35,722 bases of DNA from positions 1 to 35,722 of the forward strand of contig NZ_WQGO01000015.1 of assembly GCF_013034685.1 (NCBI RefSeq), read 5' to 3'. Under the pieces are notes generated by a model, which was not told the origin of the DNA, did not search any database, and was given only the letters and a program-made list of their open reading frames with translations. Position numbers and translations under genes: made by a program. This stretch comes from Ruegeria lacuscaerulensis (GTDB lineage: Bacteria > Pseudomonadota > Alphaproteobacteria > Rhodobacterales > Rhodobacteraceae). This document shows positions 1 to 8,460 of the stretch, piece by piece (within the stretch, counting starts at the first letter, position 1; every line of letters starts with the position of its first letter).

Positions 1-40
1 GAGAATTGAATCAGCAGCTTGCCTCTCAATCAAGGAAGAG

Positions 41-55
41 TTTTTCAACGACATC
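41..55. repeat. 15-bp repeat, left copy of an inverted pair spanning the window
   Basis: The sequence TTTTTCAACGACATC occurs here, and its exact reverse complement lies at 35668-35682 near the other end. The similarity continues a few bases inward (AGCCC here against GGCTC in the reverse complement there). The match is seen directly. That it is an insertion-sequence end remnant or a dispersed intergenic repeat is inference; no transposase gene is visible beside either copy. Bases 1-219 otherwise hold no convincing gene. Confidence 0.5.
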
Positions 56-219
56 AGCCCTAAGTTCAAATTTCTGCACCGTGCATCAATACCAGAAGTT
101 CAGAAATAAGCTGTCGTTGAGTGTTCTATTCAAACCGCACCTTCTTCACTTTTTGGGTTGTGCAAACGCTCCCAAGGGGTGTCTCATACAAATTGTAATG
201 TGATCATTGGATCTTAGCC

Positions 220-921
220 GTGTTCGACGCTTCGACATACCTCGCGATAACATCGATTGCAGTCATCGGCACTGTTCACGTCTTCTGCGTGTCTTTTTAC
301 CGGAGATTCCCCGACCTAGCAGGCTGGCTTTCTGATTTTTCATCTGGGATCGGACTTGGCTATGCTTTCCTTTTCTTACTGCCAAAAATCGGTGAATTGT
401 CGGCCGATTTGGCTGCAAATGGAAAATGGGAAAACTCGCTGTTCGGTTATTCGCTCCTAGGATTTCTCATTTACTACTTGCTGGAAGCCAGTCGCGACAC
501 TGGGGCCGATAACAGGTTGTCGCTTGGCTTGGACACAGTGGCACTTGGAACCTACAACTGCTTGCTTGCCATTACCGTCATGCAAACGACGGGAACATCA
601 CCTGAGCTGTACGCTGTTGGAACGTTGGCCTATTCATTGCATTTGTTTGGGGTGAATATCTTTCTCTATAAGACCCACCCCGGACACATGTCTGGATGGC
701 TACGCGCATACTTTGTCGCGTCGCTTGCAGTCGGCATATTGATCGGTCTCAACGCAGACAAAAGTAGCATGATCTATTCCATTGCGACTGGGTTAACAGG
801 GGGTGTGATAATAGCCCTGTCTCTTCGGGTTAAACTACCCAGCCTTTCGGCAGTGAATACAAAAGCTCTGTTGATTGGTGTGGTGTTTGCTGCGGTCGCA
901 GTCGAGGTCACCCGGTACTAA
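220..921 (+). CDS. Hypothetical multi-pass membrane protein
   Basis: This 233-residue protein is mostly hydrophobic, with about seven likely membrane spans (near residues 5-25, 40-58, 75-90, 105-120, 130-150, 163-180, 185-203, and a last one at 213-230) separated by short polar loops. I do not recognise the family. An early Gly-rich span ending in FLFLLPKI is loosely reminiscent of ZIP-type transporters, but metal-binding His/Glu residues are not evident in the later helices, so no transport function is claimed. The start is GTG at 220; a stop at 196-198 in the same frame leaves no upstream ATG, and no clear ribosome-binding site is visible. It converges on the broken hydrolase gene. Base composition is lower in GC than the ribosomal genes to the right, suggesting accessory DNA. 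Confidence 0.6.
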   Translation: MFDASTYLAITSIAVIGTVHVFCVSFYRRFPDLAGWLSDFSSGIGLGYAFLFLLPKIGELSADLAANGKWENSLFGYSLLGFLIYYLLEASRDTGADNRLSLGLDTVALGTYNCLLAITVMQTTGTSPELYAVGTLAYSLHLFGVNIFLYKTHPGHMSGWLRAYFVASLAVGILIGLNADKSSMIYSIATGLTGGVIIALSLRVKLPSLSAVNTKALLIGVVFAAVAVEVTRY

Positions 922-958
922 CCCGACGACACTATTAAGTCTTTTCGTAGTTTATGCC

Positions 959-972
959 GAGCCATTTGGCTC
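959..972. terminator. Possible weak terminator between convergent genes
   Basis: GAGCC, a four-base loop (ATTT) and GGCTC form a 5-bp perfect stem in the 79-bp gap between the membrane-protein gene and the convergent hydrolase gene. A short T run (CTATTTT) follows on the plus strand about 8 bases later. The position suits a shared terminator, but the stem is short. Confidence 0.3.
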
Positions 973-1000
973 AGCTTACTATTTTAAGATAATCTGAAAT

Positions 1001-2280
1001 TCATTTACTCAAAGTCTCTGCAATGCCTTTCATCGCAACCATCGAGTCCAGGTACATAGGTGTGTTTTGAACGTCTGGCTGGCTTGATAGCTTCACCATA
1101 ACCACATTGGCTTTTTGGTTCACGTACAACAGCTGCCCATAGACACCGATACCGTAAAACGCACCTGTTTCTCTATCTTTCACCCAAACTTGATTACGGT
1201 AGTGGAAGCCTTCAAACACCTCCGCATATGCGCTTTTCTCATAAGCTGCGATAAAGTCATCATTTGCTTTAATCGTGTCAGCTATCCAATCCGGAGGAAT
1301 AACTTGAGTGTCGTTAACCTTACCGTTGTCCAGCATCATTATGCCAAATCGCAATAGGTCACGAGAGCTGGTAAATAACCCGCCACTCGTTTGCACAATC
1401 CTTTTAGGCCCTAGTTCGCTATATGCAGGGTCTTGAGCACCGATGTCCTGCCACAATTCGGCCAGTACATCCAAATAGCTCTCGCCGGTCGCCGACTCGA
1501 TAACCATACCCAGCAGCGCAGATAGCACTGAACGGTAATTATAAACTTCACCGTCTTCTACCAAGGTCTCGCGATCACTCAGAGAAATCATGTACTCCTT
1601 AACGCCAGACTCTGTATCACAAACTTCTACTTTTTCTGAGAGGTCCTGACCAAACGCACAGAACAGATCACCGGCATCGTCTAAGTAGCCGCTAGACGCA
1701 TCTTTCCAATCAACAGCAGCGGTCATATCAAGGAGATGTCTAACCGTTGTATTTTTGAATGCTGGGCCTTCCAACTCTGGCAGGTATTCGGTGATCAGCT
1801 TTTTCGGATCTAGTTCTCCCGCCTCAACCGCCAGCCCTGCTGCCATACCCAACACTGTTTTGGTGATTGAGTGAATGCGGTGAGGCGTATCAGCTCTCAT
1901 GCCATTGAAGTACTTTTCAGCGACCAATTTGCCATCGTGATAAATCAAAAAGCTATCGGTATGCGTTTGATGCAACCAATCGTTGATATTCTGTTCTTCA
2001 TTATTGCTAGCTGTGAAAACAAAAGTCTCAAGCTCAGTTGGGTATGCTGCTTTTTCCAAAGTACGTACCCAATCTGACGGTGGAACTCGTGCTAATTCGC
2101 CAAAAACACTTGTGCCTTCAAATATCCAAGGGCTTCTATCTACAGACTCAACGGTTTAATCCCAGAAATAACCAGCCTCTGCGCTTGCTGGTTGAGTAGA
2201 AGCAGTAAAAACCGCACCAGACCCCAAAGAGCGATAGCAATAGCGGAAGTCACTAACAGCTTGTTTGCATTTCTTTTCAT
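1001..2280 (-). pseudogene. Serine beta-lactamase-like hydrolase with disrupted signal-peptide end
   Basis: The intact part (TTG at 2059 down to the stop at 1001, 352 residues) is a penicillin-binding-protein/class C beta-lactamase-fold hydrolase, like esterases and 6-aminohexanoate-dimer hydrolases. The nucleophile motif is SITK (SxxK) inside HSITKTVLGMAAG and the second motif is YNY (YxN). Upstream lies a better start: ATG at 2278-2280, preceded by GGAG at suitable spacing, encoding a signal-peptide-like MKRNANKLLVTSAIAIALWG. That frame is lost at the G run at 2222-2225. One frame over, the coding sense resumes as SGAVFTASTQPASAEA, which looks like the rest of the signal with an ASA cleavage site. 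It then meets TAA at 2156-2158 before continuing in frame into the hydrolase through SVDRSPWIFEGTSVFGELAR. Repairing one base and one codon would give about 426 residues. So I see two lesions, both N-terminal, with the catalytic domain preserved. A cytoplasmic protein from the internal TTG is conceivable. Composition is AT-richer than core genes. Confidence 0.65.
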
Positions 2281-2565
2281 TTTGGGGATCTCCGTCCGAC
2301 TAGACAATCTCTAAGCAATCCAGCCACGCTTCAGCTCTGGTGTCTAGCCCGTTGTGTTTGGGCCGGTGCTGCCAGACGACCGCGAACTAGGCTCTGGTAG
2401 GATAGCTTAGTAATTGAAAGAGACGGATGGCAGACACTGTGCGTTAGTCGCCTTGAGCAATGCCCGCTCTGTCCGCATAGTGGACATTCGTCCGATTCAG
2501 CCTGGCGGGCGCAAACTCCTGTATCGCCATTCCCCCAACGCATACCGGATAGACCGAAACATCCG
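2281..2565. other. Non-coding stretch upstream of the DUF1127 gene
   Basis: I see no convincing gene on either strand. Open frames here lack ribosome-binding sites and recognisable protein sequence. An imperfect hairpin can form at 2462-2510 (CCCGC pairing with GCGGG, enclosing GTCC/GGAC). This stretch separates the accessory left end from the ribosomal block. Confidence 0.5.
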
Positions 2566-2594
2566 TTGTTAGCGATACCCGGCCTCCTTATCTG
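2566..2594 (+). promoter_or_regulatory. Putative sigma-70 promoter for the DUF1127 gene
   Basis: TTGTTA (2566-2571) and TATCTG (2589-2594) are separated by 17 bp, a good match to housekeeping -35/-10 elements. The predicted start leaves a leader of about 65 nt before the ATG at 2666. Assigned by eye from motif and spacing only. Confidence 0.4.
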
Positions 2595-2665
2595 AGCCCT
2601 GTCCCAAACAGGAACGCAAACAGTCACTCGGGGAATTCGCCTCGGGCTTAGAAAGGAAACGAACC

Positions 2666-2881
2666 ATGGCACATACAGCAACATTTACTCGCGAAGGCTT
2701 TGGCCTGACCGCCCGCATCACAGCGCTCGTTGCGCGCATCAAAGAGGGTTTTGCCCTGCGCACCGAGTACAACCGTACCTATGCAGAGCTGCAAAGCCTG
2801 TCTGATCGGGAATTGAACGACATCGGTGTGCGTCGCTGCGATATCAAAGACATCGCGCGTGAGCACACATACTGCTCGTAA
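2666..2881 (+). CDS. DUF1127 (YjiS-like) small protein
   Basis: This 71-residue protein has a C-terminal DUF1127 motif: a Tyr-Asn start, then LQSLSDRELNDIGV and a short basic tail (residues about 35-65). The N-terminal half is a basic amphipathic segment. DUF1127 proteins are abundant in alphaproteobacteria, and some short ones have been linked to RNA turnover and to phosphate or carbon metabolism; the role of this copy is unknown. The ATG at 2666 follows AAAGGAAAC. The gene has its own likely promoter upstream and a hairpin terminator downstream, so it looks monocistronic despite lying just before rplO. Confidence 0.8.
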   Translation: MAHTATFTREGFGLTARITALVARIKEGFALRTEYNRTYAELQSLSDRELNDIGVRRCDIKDIAREHTYCS

Positions 2882-2903
2882 CGCTACCACCACTCACTGA
2901 TGA

Positions 2904-2936
2904 AGGGGCGCCAAATCGGCGCCTCTTTTGGTTTTT
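2904..2936 (+). terminator. Rho-independent terminator of the DUF1127 gene
   Basis: A 9-bp stem (2904-2912 with 2918-2926, core GGCGCC, one G-T pair) closes a five-base loop and is followed by TCTTTTGGTTTTT. It separates the DUF1127 transcript from the ribosomal genes. Confidence 0.8.
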
Positions 2937-2957
2937 GGGGGTGTGATACAACAAACC

Positions 2958-2986
2958 TTGCATCCTGCGGGGCAAAGCTGTAGAGC
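2958..2986 (+). promoter_or_regulatory. Putative promoter for rplO-secY-adk
   Basis: TTGCAT (2958-2963) and TAGAGC (2981-2986) are 17 bp apart, downstream of the DUF1127 terminator and about 100 bp before rplO. The same TAGAG-type -10 occurs in the rpmH promoter of this window. A 5-bp hairpin (GTGGA 2993-2997 with TCCAC 3004-3008) lies in the predicted leader. A promoter is expected because a terminator lies just upstream. Confidence 0.35.
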
Positions 2987-3082
2987 GCTCCGGTGGATTT
3001 GTGTCCACGAGAATCAAAACCAAGAAATGCCGCGTTTGGCCCATCACGCTTCGGGGGTCACATCCGGCTAAGGAGAAGCGAA

Positions 3083-3556
3083 ATGAAACTGCACGAATTG
3101 CGCGATAATGCTGGCGCCGCCCCGAAACGCACCCGCGTTGGCCGTGGTCCGGGTTCCGGCAAAGGTAAAATGGGTGGCCGTGGAATCAAAGGCCAGAAAT
3201 CCCGTTCGGGTGTGGCCATAAATGGCTACGAAGGCGGCCAGATGCCGCTGTACCAGCGCCTGCCCAAGCGTGGCTTCAACAAGCCGAACCGCAAGGAATT
3301 CGCCGTTATCAACCTGGGCCTGATCCAGAAATTCGTTGACGCGGGCAAGCTGGACGCATCGGCTGCGATCACCGAGGATGCGCTGGTCGCTTCCGGTCTG
3401 GTGCGCCGCAAACTGGACGGTATCCGCGTTCTGGCCAAAGGCGAAATCAGCGCCAAAGTGAACCTGGAAGTAACCGGTGCTTCGAAATCTGCCGTTGAGG
3501 CAGTTGAGAAAGCGGGCGGTTCACTGACGGTCACAAAAGCCGCTGCGGCAGAGTAA
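3083..3556 (+). CDS. rplO: 50S ribosomal protein L15
   Basis: This 157-residue protein is L15 of the large ribosomal subunit. The N-terminal rRNA-binding extension is typical: [12 protein letters not shown] followed by Lys/Arg/Gly-rich [15 protein letters not shown]. The globular C-terminal half ends with EKAGGSLTV. Length matches the family. The start is ATG 3083, with AGGAG at 3071-3075; the frame is open further upstream, but without family sequence. In most bacteria rplO follows rpmD in the spc operon. Here it is preceded by an unrelated DUF1127 gene and its terminator, so the operon is split or carries an insertion. secY follows after 109 bp. Confidence 0.97.
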   Translation: MKLHELRDNAGAAPKRTRVGRGPGSGKGKMGGRGIKGQKSRSGVAINGYEGGQMPLYQRLPKRGFNKPNRKEFAVINLGLIQKFVDAGKLDASAAITEDALVASGLVRRKLDGIRVLAKGEISAKVNLEVTGASKSAVEAVEKAGGSLTVTKAAAAE

Positions 3557-3608
3557 GCGCTTGTGAGCGGGCCAAGACCCGCTTACATAGACTTCAGAGT
3601 TTTCCAAG

Positions 3609-3644
3609 ACGCCGCCCGAGCCGGAAAACGGTTCCGGGCGGTGT
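3609..3644 (+). terminator. Strong intercistronic hairpin between rplO and secY
   Basis: The CCGCCCG/CGGGCGG arms (3612-3618 with 3635-3641), extended by outer A-T, C-G and G-T pairs and an inner CCG/CGG stem, make a stable hairpin 22 bp before secY. A smaller hairpin, AGCGGG/CCCGCT, lies at about 3567-3584. There is no long T run, so an attenuator or RNA-processing site is as likely as a full terminator. Confidence 0.4.
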
Positions 3645-3665
3645 TTGCATAAGAGAGACCGATTT

Positions 3666-5026
<1,361 letters not shown>

Positions 5027-5030
<4 letters not shown>

Positions 5031-5674
5031 ACATCATTCTTCTCGGCCCCCCGGGGGCAGGCAAAGGAACGCAAGCGCGTCACTTGGTTGAAACCCGCGG
5101 CATGGTCCAGCTGAGCACTGGCGACATGCTGCGTGAAGCCAAAGACAGCGGCACCGAAATGGGCAACCGCGTAGCCGAGGTGATGGCTAAGGGCCAGCTT
5201 GTGACGGATGAGATCGTGATCGGCCTGATCCGCGAAAAGTTGGAACAAGGCGCTGAAGGCGGGTTCATCTTTGACGGTTTCCCGCGCACTCTGGCCCAAG
5301 CTGATGCGCTGGGTGAATTGCTGGACAGCACCGGCGAGACGCTGGACGCGGTCATCGCGATGGAAGTGAACGACGACGCTCTGGTCGCGCGTATCACGGC
5401 TCGGTCAACCTGCGGCGGTTGCGGTGAAGTCTACAACGACATCACTAAACCGATCCCGGCGGACGGCAAATGCTCGAACTGCGGCAAAGAAGGTGACTTC
5501 AAACGCCGTGCGGACGACAATGAGGAAAGCCTCAAGACCCGTCTGATGGAGTACTACAAAAAGACCTCAATGCTCATCGGCTATTATCACGCCAAGGGCA
5601 ACCTGTCCTGGGTTGATGGTCTGGGCGAGATTGATGAGGTTCAGGACGCGATTGCTGGCGTGTTGGACGCCTGA
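5027..5674 (+). CDS. adk: Adenylate kinase (zinc-lid type)
   Basis: Adenylate kinase interconverts ATP + AMP and 2 ADP in the cytoplasm. The 215-residue protein starts with the P-loop GPPGAGKGT (residues 7-15). It has the NMP-binding region (STGDMLR), the FDGFPRT motif and a long LID. The LID carries a Cys4 site, CxxC at 129/132 and CxxC at 149/152, so it probably binds structural zinc, unlike the E. coli enzyme. Length is normal for the long form. Its ATG overlaps the secY stop, the classic secY-adk arrangement. A promoter-like sequence and an inverted repeat follow before rpsM. Confidence 0.97.
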
Positions 5675-5689
5675 TCGATCCACATTTGA

Positions 5690-5723
5690 ATATGGGCTTG
5701 ACGGCACTGCCAAAAGCCCATAT
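5690..5723. repeat. 10-bp perfect inverted repeat after adk
   Basis: ATATGGGCTT (5690-5699) pairs exactly with AAGCCCATAT (5714-5723) across a 14-base loop. No T run follows, so it is not a standard terminator. It overlaps the candidate rpsM promoter and could be an operator or an mRNA-stabilising hairpin at the adk 3' end. Confidence 0.5.
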
Positions 5724-5726
5724 CGA
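5698..5726 (+). promoter_or_regulatory. Putative sigma-70 promoter for rpsM-rpsK-rpoA-rplQ
   Basis: TTGACG (5698-5703) and TATCGA (5721-5726) are separated by 17 bp, close to consensus. This would start the alpha-operon genes about 150 bp before rpsM. The leader contains a further hairpin (GGTTC 5843-5847 with GAACC 5858-5862) just before the rpsM ribosome-binding site, a plausible site for ribosomal-protein feedback. Confidence 0.5.
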
Positions 5727-5884
5727 CCCCCATCCCTAAAGGGAATCAAGACTGCGTGAGGGATTCGTCCCAACCGCCCCGACCACCTCGAATAATGCTG
5801 GGCCCGCTGGCGACACTGCCAAGGTCAAGCGTTGTGAAAAAAGGTTCTGGAGTTACGGAACCGCAACGAAAAGGAAAGTGACAC

Positions 5885-6253
5885 GTGGCACGTATTGCCG
5901 GCGTAAACATCCCGACTGCAAAGCGGGTACCTATCGCCCTCACATATATCACCGGTATCGGCAACACCTCGGCCAAAGCGATTTGCGAAGCCGTGGGCAT
6001 TGAAGCGACCCGTCGCGTCAACGAACTGTCCGACGCTGAAGTTCTGAAAATCCGCGAGTACATCGACGAAAACTACACTGTCGAAGGTGACCTGCGTCGT
6101 GAAGTTCAGATGAACGTCAAACGCCTGATGGACCTGGGCTGCTACCGCGGTCTGCGTCACCGCCGCAACCTGCCGGTTCGCGGTCAGCGTACCCACACCA
6201 ATGCTCGTACCCGCAAAGGCCCCGCGAAGGCCATTGCTGGTAAGAAGAAATAA
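5885..6253 (+). CDS. rpsM: 30S ribosomal protein S13
   Basis: S13 sits in the head of the small subunit and contacts the P-site tRNA and the B1 intersubunit bridges. The 122-residue product shows [10 protein letters not shown], the helix-hairpin-helix-like ITGIGNTSA, the [17 protein letters not shown] core, and the basic tail [17 protein letters not shown]. The start is GTG 5885, with AAAGGAAAG just upstream; GTG is unusual for so highly expressed a gene but keeps the exact family N-terminus. rpsK follows after 15 bp. Confidence 0.97.
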   Translation: MARIAGVNIPTAKRVPIALTYITGIGNTSAKAICEAVGIEATRRVNELSDAEVLKIREYIDENYTVEGDLRREVQMNVKRLMDLGCYRGLRHRRNLPVRGQRTHTNARTRKGPAKAIAGKKK

Positions 6254-6268
6254 GGGAGGGTCTGACCG

Positions 6269-6658
6269 ATGGCACGCGATAAGACTCGCATCAAGCGCAA
6301 AGAGCGTAAGAACATCGCATCGGGCGTTGCCCATGTGAACTCGACCTTCAACAACACCAAAATCCTGATCTCGGACGTACAGGGCAACGCCATTTCGTGG
6401 TCGTCTGCCGGTACCATGGGCTTCAAAGGCTCGCGGAAATCGACACCTTACGCCGCTCAGATGGCTGCAGAAGATGCAGGCAAGAAGGCGCAGGAACATG
6501 GCGTCAAGACGCTGGAAGTCGAAGTTCAAGGCCCTGGTTCGGGTCGTGAATCGGCTCTGCGCGCTCTGGCTGCTGTGGGCTTCAACATCACGTCGATCCG
6601 CGACGTGACGCCGATTGCGCACAATGGTTGCCGCCCGCCGAAGCGTCGCCGCGTCTAA
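6269..6658 (+). CDS. rpsK: 30S ribosomal protein S11
   Basis: S11 is part of the small-subunit platform and helps form the mRNA exit region near the 16S 3' end. The 129-residue protein carries [14 protein letters not shown], the [16 protein letters not shown] segment, [13 protein letters not shown], and the C-terminal [22 protein letters not shown] 6269 is preceded by GGGAGGG. Length is standard. It is separated from rpoA by a strong hairpin, so its expression may be partly uncoupled from rpoA. Confidence 0.97.
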   Translation: MARDKTRIKRKERKNIASGVAHVNSTFNNTKILISDVQGNAISWSSAGTMGFKGSRKSTPYAAQMAAEDAGKKAQEHGVKTLEVEVQGPGSGRESALRALAAVGFNITSIRDVTPIAHNGCRPPKRRRV

Positions 6659-6673
6659 GCGATTTTGAATAGA

Positions 6674-6703
6674 GCTGGGGCTGTGTTTTTGCACGGCCCC
6701 AGC
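6674..6703 (+). terminator. Strong hairpin between rpsK and rpoA
   Basis: A 12-bp stem (6674-6685 with 6692-6703, core GCTGGGGC/GCCCCAGC, one G-T pair) closes a six-base T-rich loop. It is followed by ACGTCATTTT, not a strong T tract. It probably acts as a partial terminator or RNA-processing/stability element inside the operon. Confidence 0.5.
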
Positions 6704-6772
6704 ACGTCATTTTGAACCTCGGGCGTCTGCACCTTGTTGGTCATGGGGCGCGGACAGGAATGGAGGGATTAC

Positions 6773-7789
6773 ATGATCCATAAGAATTGGGCAGAATTGA
6801 TCAAGCCGACTCAGCTGGACGGCAAGCCGGGCAACGACCCTGCGCGTCAGGCAACGCTGGTTGCTGAACCGCTGGAGCGTGGCTTTGGTCTGACTTTGGG
6901 TAACGCGCTGCGCCGCGTTCTGATGAGCTCGCTGCAAGGCGCGGCTATTACCAGCGTTCAGATCGACAACGTCCTGCACGAGTTCTCGTCGGTTGCTGGT
7001 GTCCGCGAAGACGTCACTGACATCATCCTGAACCTCAAAGGTGTGTCGCTGCGCATGGAAGTCGAAGGCCCCAAGCGCCTGTCGATCAATGCCAAAGGCC
7101 CCGCCGTTGTCACCGCTGGTGACATTAGCGAAAGCGCCGGTATCGAGGTTCTGAACCGCGATCACGTCATCTGCCACCTGGACGATGGCGCTGACCTGTT
7201 CATGGAGCTGACCGTCAACACCGGCAAGGGTTACGTCTCGGCTGAGAAGAACAAGCCCGAAGATGCACCCATCGGCCTGATCCCGATCGACGCGATCTAT
7301 TCGCCGGTCAAGAAGGTTGCCTATGACGTTCAGCCGACCCGTGAAGGTCAGGTTCTGGACTATGACAAACTGACCCTGAAGATCGAAACCGATGGTTCGA
7401 TCACTCCCGAAGACGCGTTGGCATTTGCCGCACGTATCCTTCAGGATCAGCTGTCGATCTTTGTCAACTTCGACGAGCCGGAATCGGCCAGCCGCCAAGA
7501 CGAAGACGATGGTCTGGAGTTTAACCCGCTGCTGCTGAAGAAAGTGGACGAACTGGAACTGTCGGTCCGTTCGGCAAACTGCCTGAAGAACGACAACATC
7601 GTCTATATCGGCGACCTGATCCAGAAGACCGAAGCCGAGATGCTGCGCACCCCGAACTTCGGCCGCAAGTCGCTGAACGAGATCAAAGAAGTGCTGTCCG
7701 GCATGGGTCTGCACCTCGGCATGGATGTCGAGGACTGGCCGCCCGACAACATCGAAGATCTGGCGAAGAAATTCGAAGACGCGTTCTAA
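6773..7789 (+). CDS. rpoA: DNA-directed RNA polymerase alpha subunit
   Basis: RpoA dimerises to nucleate core RNA polymerase assembly. The 338-residue product has the amino-terminal domain (residues about 15-235, with [22 protein letters not shown] and [17 protein letters not shown]) and an acidic linker (about 236-255). The carboxy-terminal domain carries [17 protein letters not shown] and [17 protein letters not shown], which contact UP-element DNA and activators. The start chosen is ATG 6773, preceded by GGAGGG at 6762-6767; the open frame reaches 6734 without family sequence. A 9-bp inverted repeat straddles the stop codon (7775-7799). rplQ follows, as in the usual alpha operon. Confidence 0.97.
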   Translation: MIHKNWAELIKPTQLDGKPGNDPARQATLVAEPLERGFGLTLGNALRRVLMSSLQGAAITSVQIDNVLHEFSSVAGVREDVTDIILNLKGVSLRMEVEGPKRLSINAKGPAVVTAGDISESAGIEVLNRDHVICHLDDGADLFMELTVNTGKGYVSAEKNKPEDAPIGLIPIDAIYSPVKKVAYDVQPTREGQVLDYDKLTLKIETDGSITPEDALAFAARILQDQLSIFVNFDEPESASRQDEDDGLEFNPLLLKKVDELELSVRSANCLKNDNIVYIGDLIQKTEAEMLRTPNFGRKSLNEIKEVLSGMGLHLGMDVEDWPPDNIEDLAKKFEDAF

Positions 7790-7799
7790 GCGCGTCTTC
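7775..7799 (+). repeat. Perfect 9-bp inverted repeat across the rpoA stop codon
   Basis: GAAGACGCG (7775-7783) and CGCGTCTTC (7791-7799) form a stem with a seven-base loop containing the TAA. There is no T run. It may protect the rpoA 3' end after processing, or slow ribosome release. Confidence 0.5.
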
Positions 7800-7907
7800 C
7801 CCAATGCCCGGGCTGCCGGGGACCAAATGGGCACTTCCGCCCCAAGGAGAGCCGGTGACACGCATCGCCGGCCAGACAAAGCAAAACGCGAAAGAAGGAA
7901 CTAGAAA

Positions 7908-8330
7908 ATGCGTCACGCACGTGGTTACCGCCGCCTGAACCGTACTCATGAGCACCGTAAGGCTCTGTTTGCAAACATGGCTGGCTCGCTCATCGAACAT
8001 GAGCAAATCAAGACAACTCTGCCCAAGGCAAAAGAACTGCGCCCGATCATCGAAAAGCTGGTCACTCTGGGCAAGCGCGGCGACCTGCACGCCCGTCGTC
8101 AGGCCGCAGCACAGCTGAAAGAAGACAAAGACGTCGCCAAGCTGTTCGAAGTTCTGGGCCCCCGCTATGCCGAGCGTCAGGGCGGCTACGTCCGCATCCT
8201 GAAAGCAGGCTTCCGCTATGGCGACATGGCCCCGATGGCGATCATCGAATTCGTAGATCGTGACGTCGACGCCAAAGGCGCAGCCGACAAGGCCCGCGTT
8301 GCCGCCGAAGAGGCCGCAGACGAAGAATAA
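7908..8330 (+). CDS. rplQ: 50S ribosomal protein L17
   Basis: L17 is a large-subunit protein near the peptide exit tunnel. The 140-residue product begins [20 protein letters not shown], includes the core [24 protein letters not shown] and the [15 protein letters not shown] motif, and ends in a short acidic/alanine tail typical of alphaproteobacterial copies. ATG 7908 follows GAAGGAAC. It is the last gene of the ribosomal block and is followed by a perfect terminator. Confidence 0.97.
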   Translation: MRHARGYRRLNRTHEHRKALFANMAGSLIEHEQIKTTLPKAKELRPIIEKLVTLGKRGDLHARRQAAAQLKEDKDVAKLFEVLGPRYAERQGGYVRILKAGFRYGDMAPMAIIEFVDRDVDAKGAADKARVAAEEAADEE

Positions 8331-8353
8331 GATCACGCCATCTGGCTGATTAG

Positions 8354-8390
8354 AAACCTCCGCCCCACGTCGGGCGGAGGTTTTTCTTTT
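8354..8390 (+). terminator. Rho-independent terminator after rplQ
   Basis: A perfect 12-bp stem, AAACCTCCGCCC (8354-8365) with GGGCGGAGGTTT (8372-8383), closes a six-base loop and runs into TTTTTCTTTT. It ends the ribosomal/RNA-polymerase block. Confidence 0.93.
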
Positions 8391-8404
8391 GCGGCATCGC
8401 TGAC

Positions 8405-8433
8405 TTGCATTCGGCTGCGCGGGTCCGCATATC
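8405..8433 (+). promoter_or_regulatory. Putative promoter for the protease-rarA cluster
   Basis: TTGCAT (8405-8410) and CATATC (8428-8433) are 17 bp apart, right after the rplQ terminator and 27 bp before the protease start. It is the only good promoter-like match in this gap. Confidence 0.4.
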
Positions 8434-8460
8434 TGGGGCGATCCAAATCCCGGAGGTCTC

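Noticed and set aside
6..203. Small open frame at the left edge (65 codons)
   Set aside because: No ribosome-binding site, no protein-like pattern, overlaps the edge repeat; most likely chance.
2331..2893. Three minus-strand open frames opposite and upstream of the DUF1127 gene
   Set aside because: They overlap one another and the real DUF1127 gene, show biased Arg/Cys/Ser composition and lack start signals.
6707..7879. Long minus-strand open frame opposite rpoA (390 codons)
   Set aside because: A by-product of high-GC codon use opposite a certain gene; no start signal or domain.
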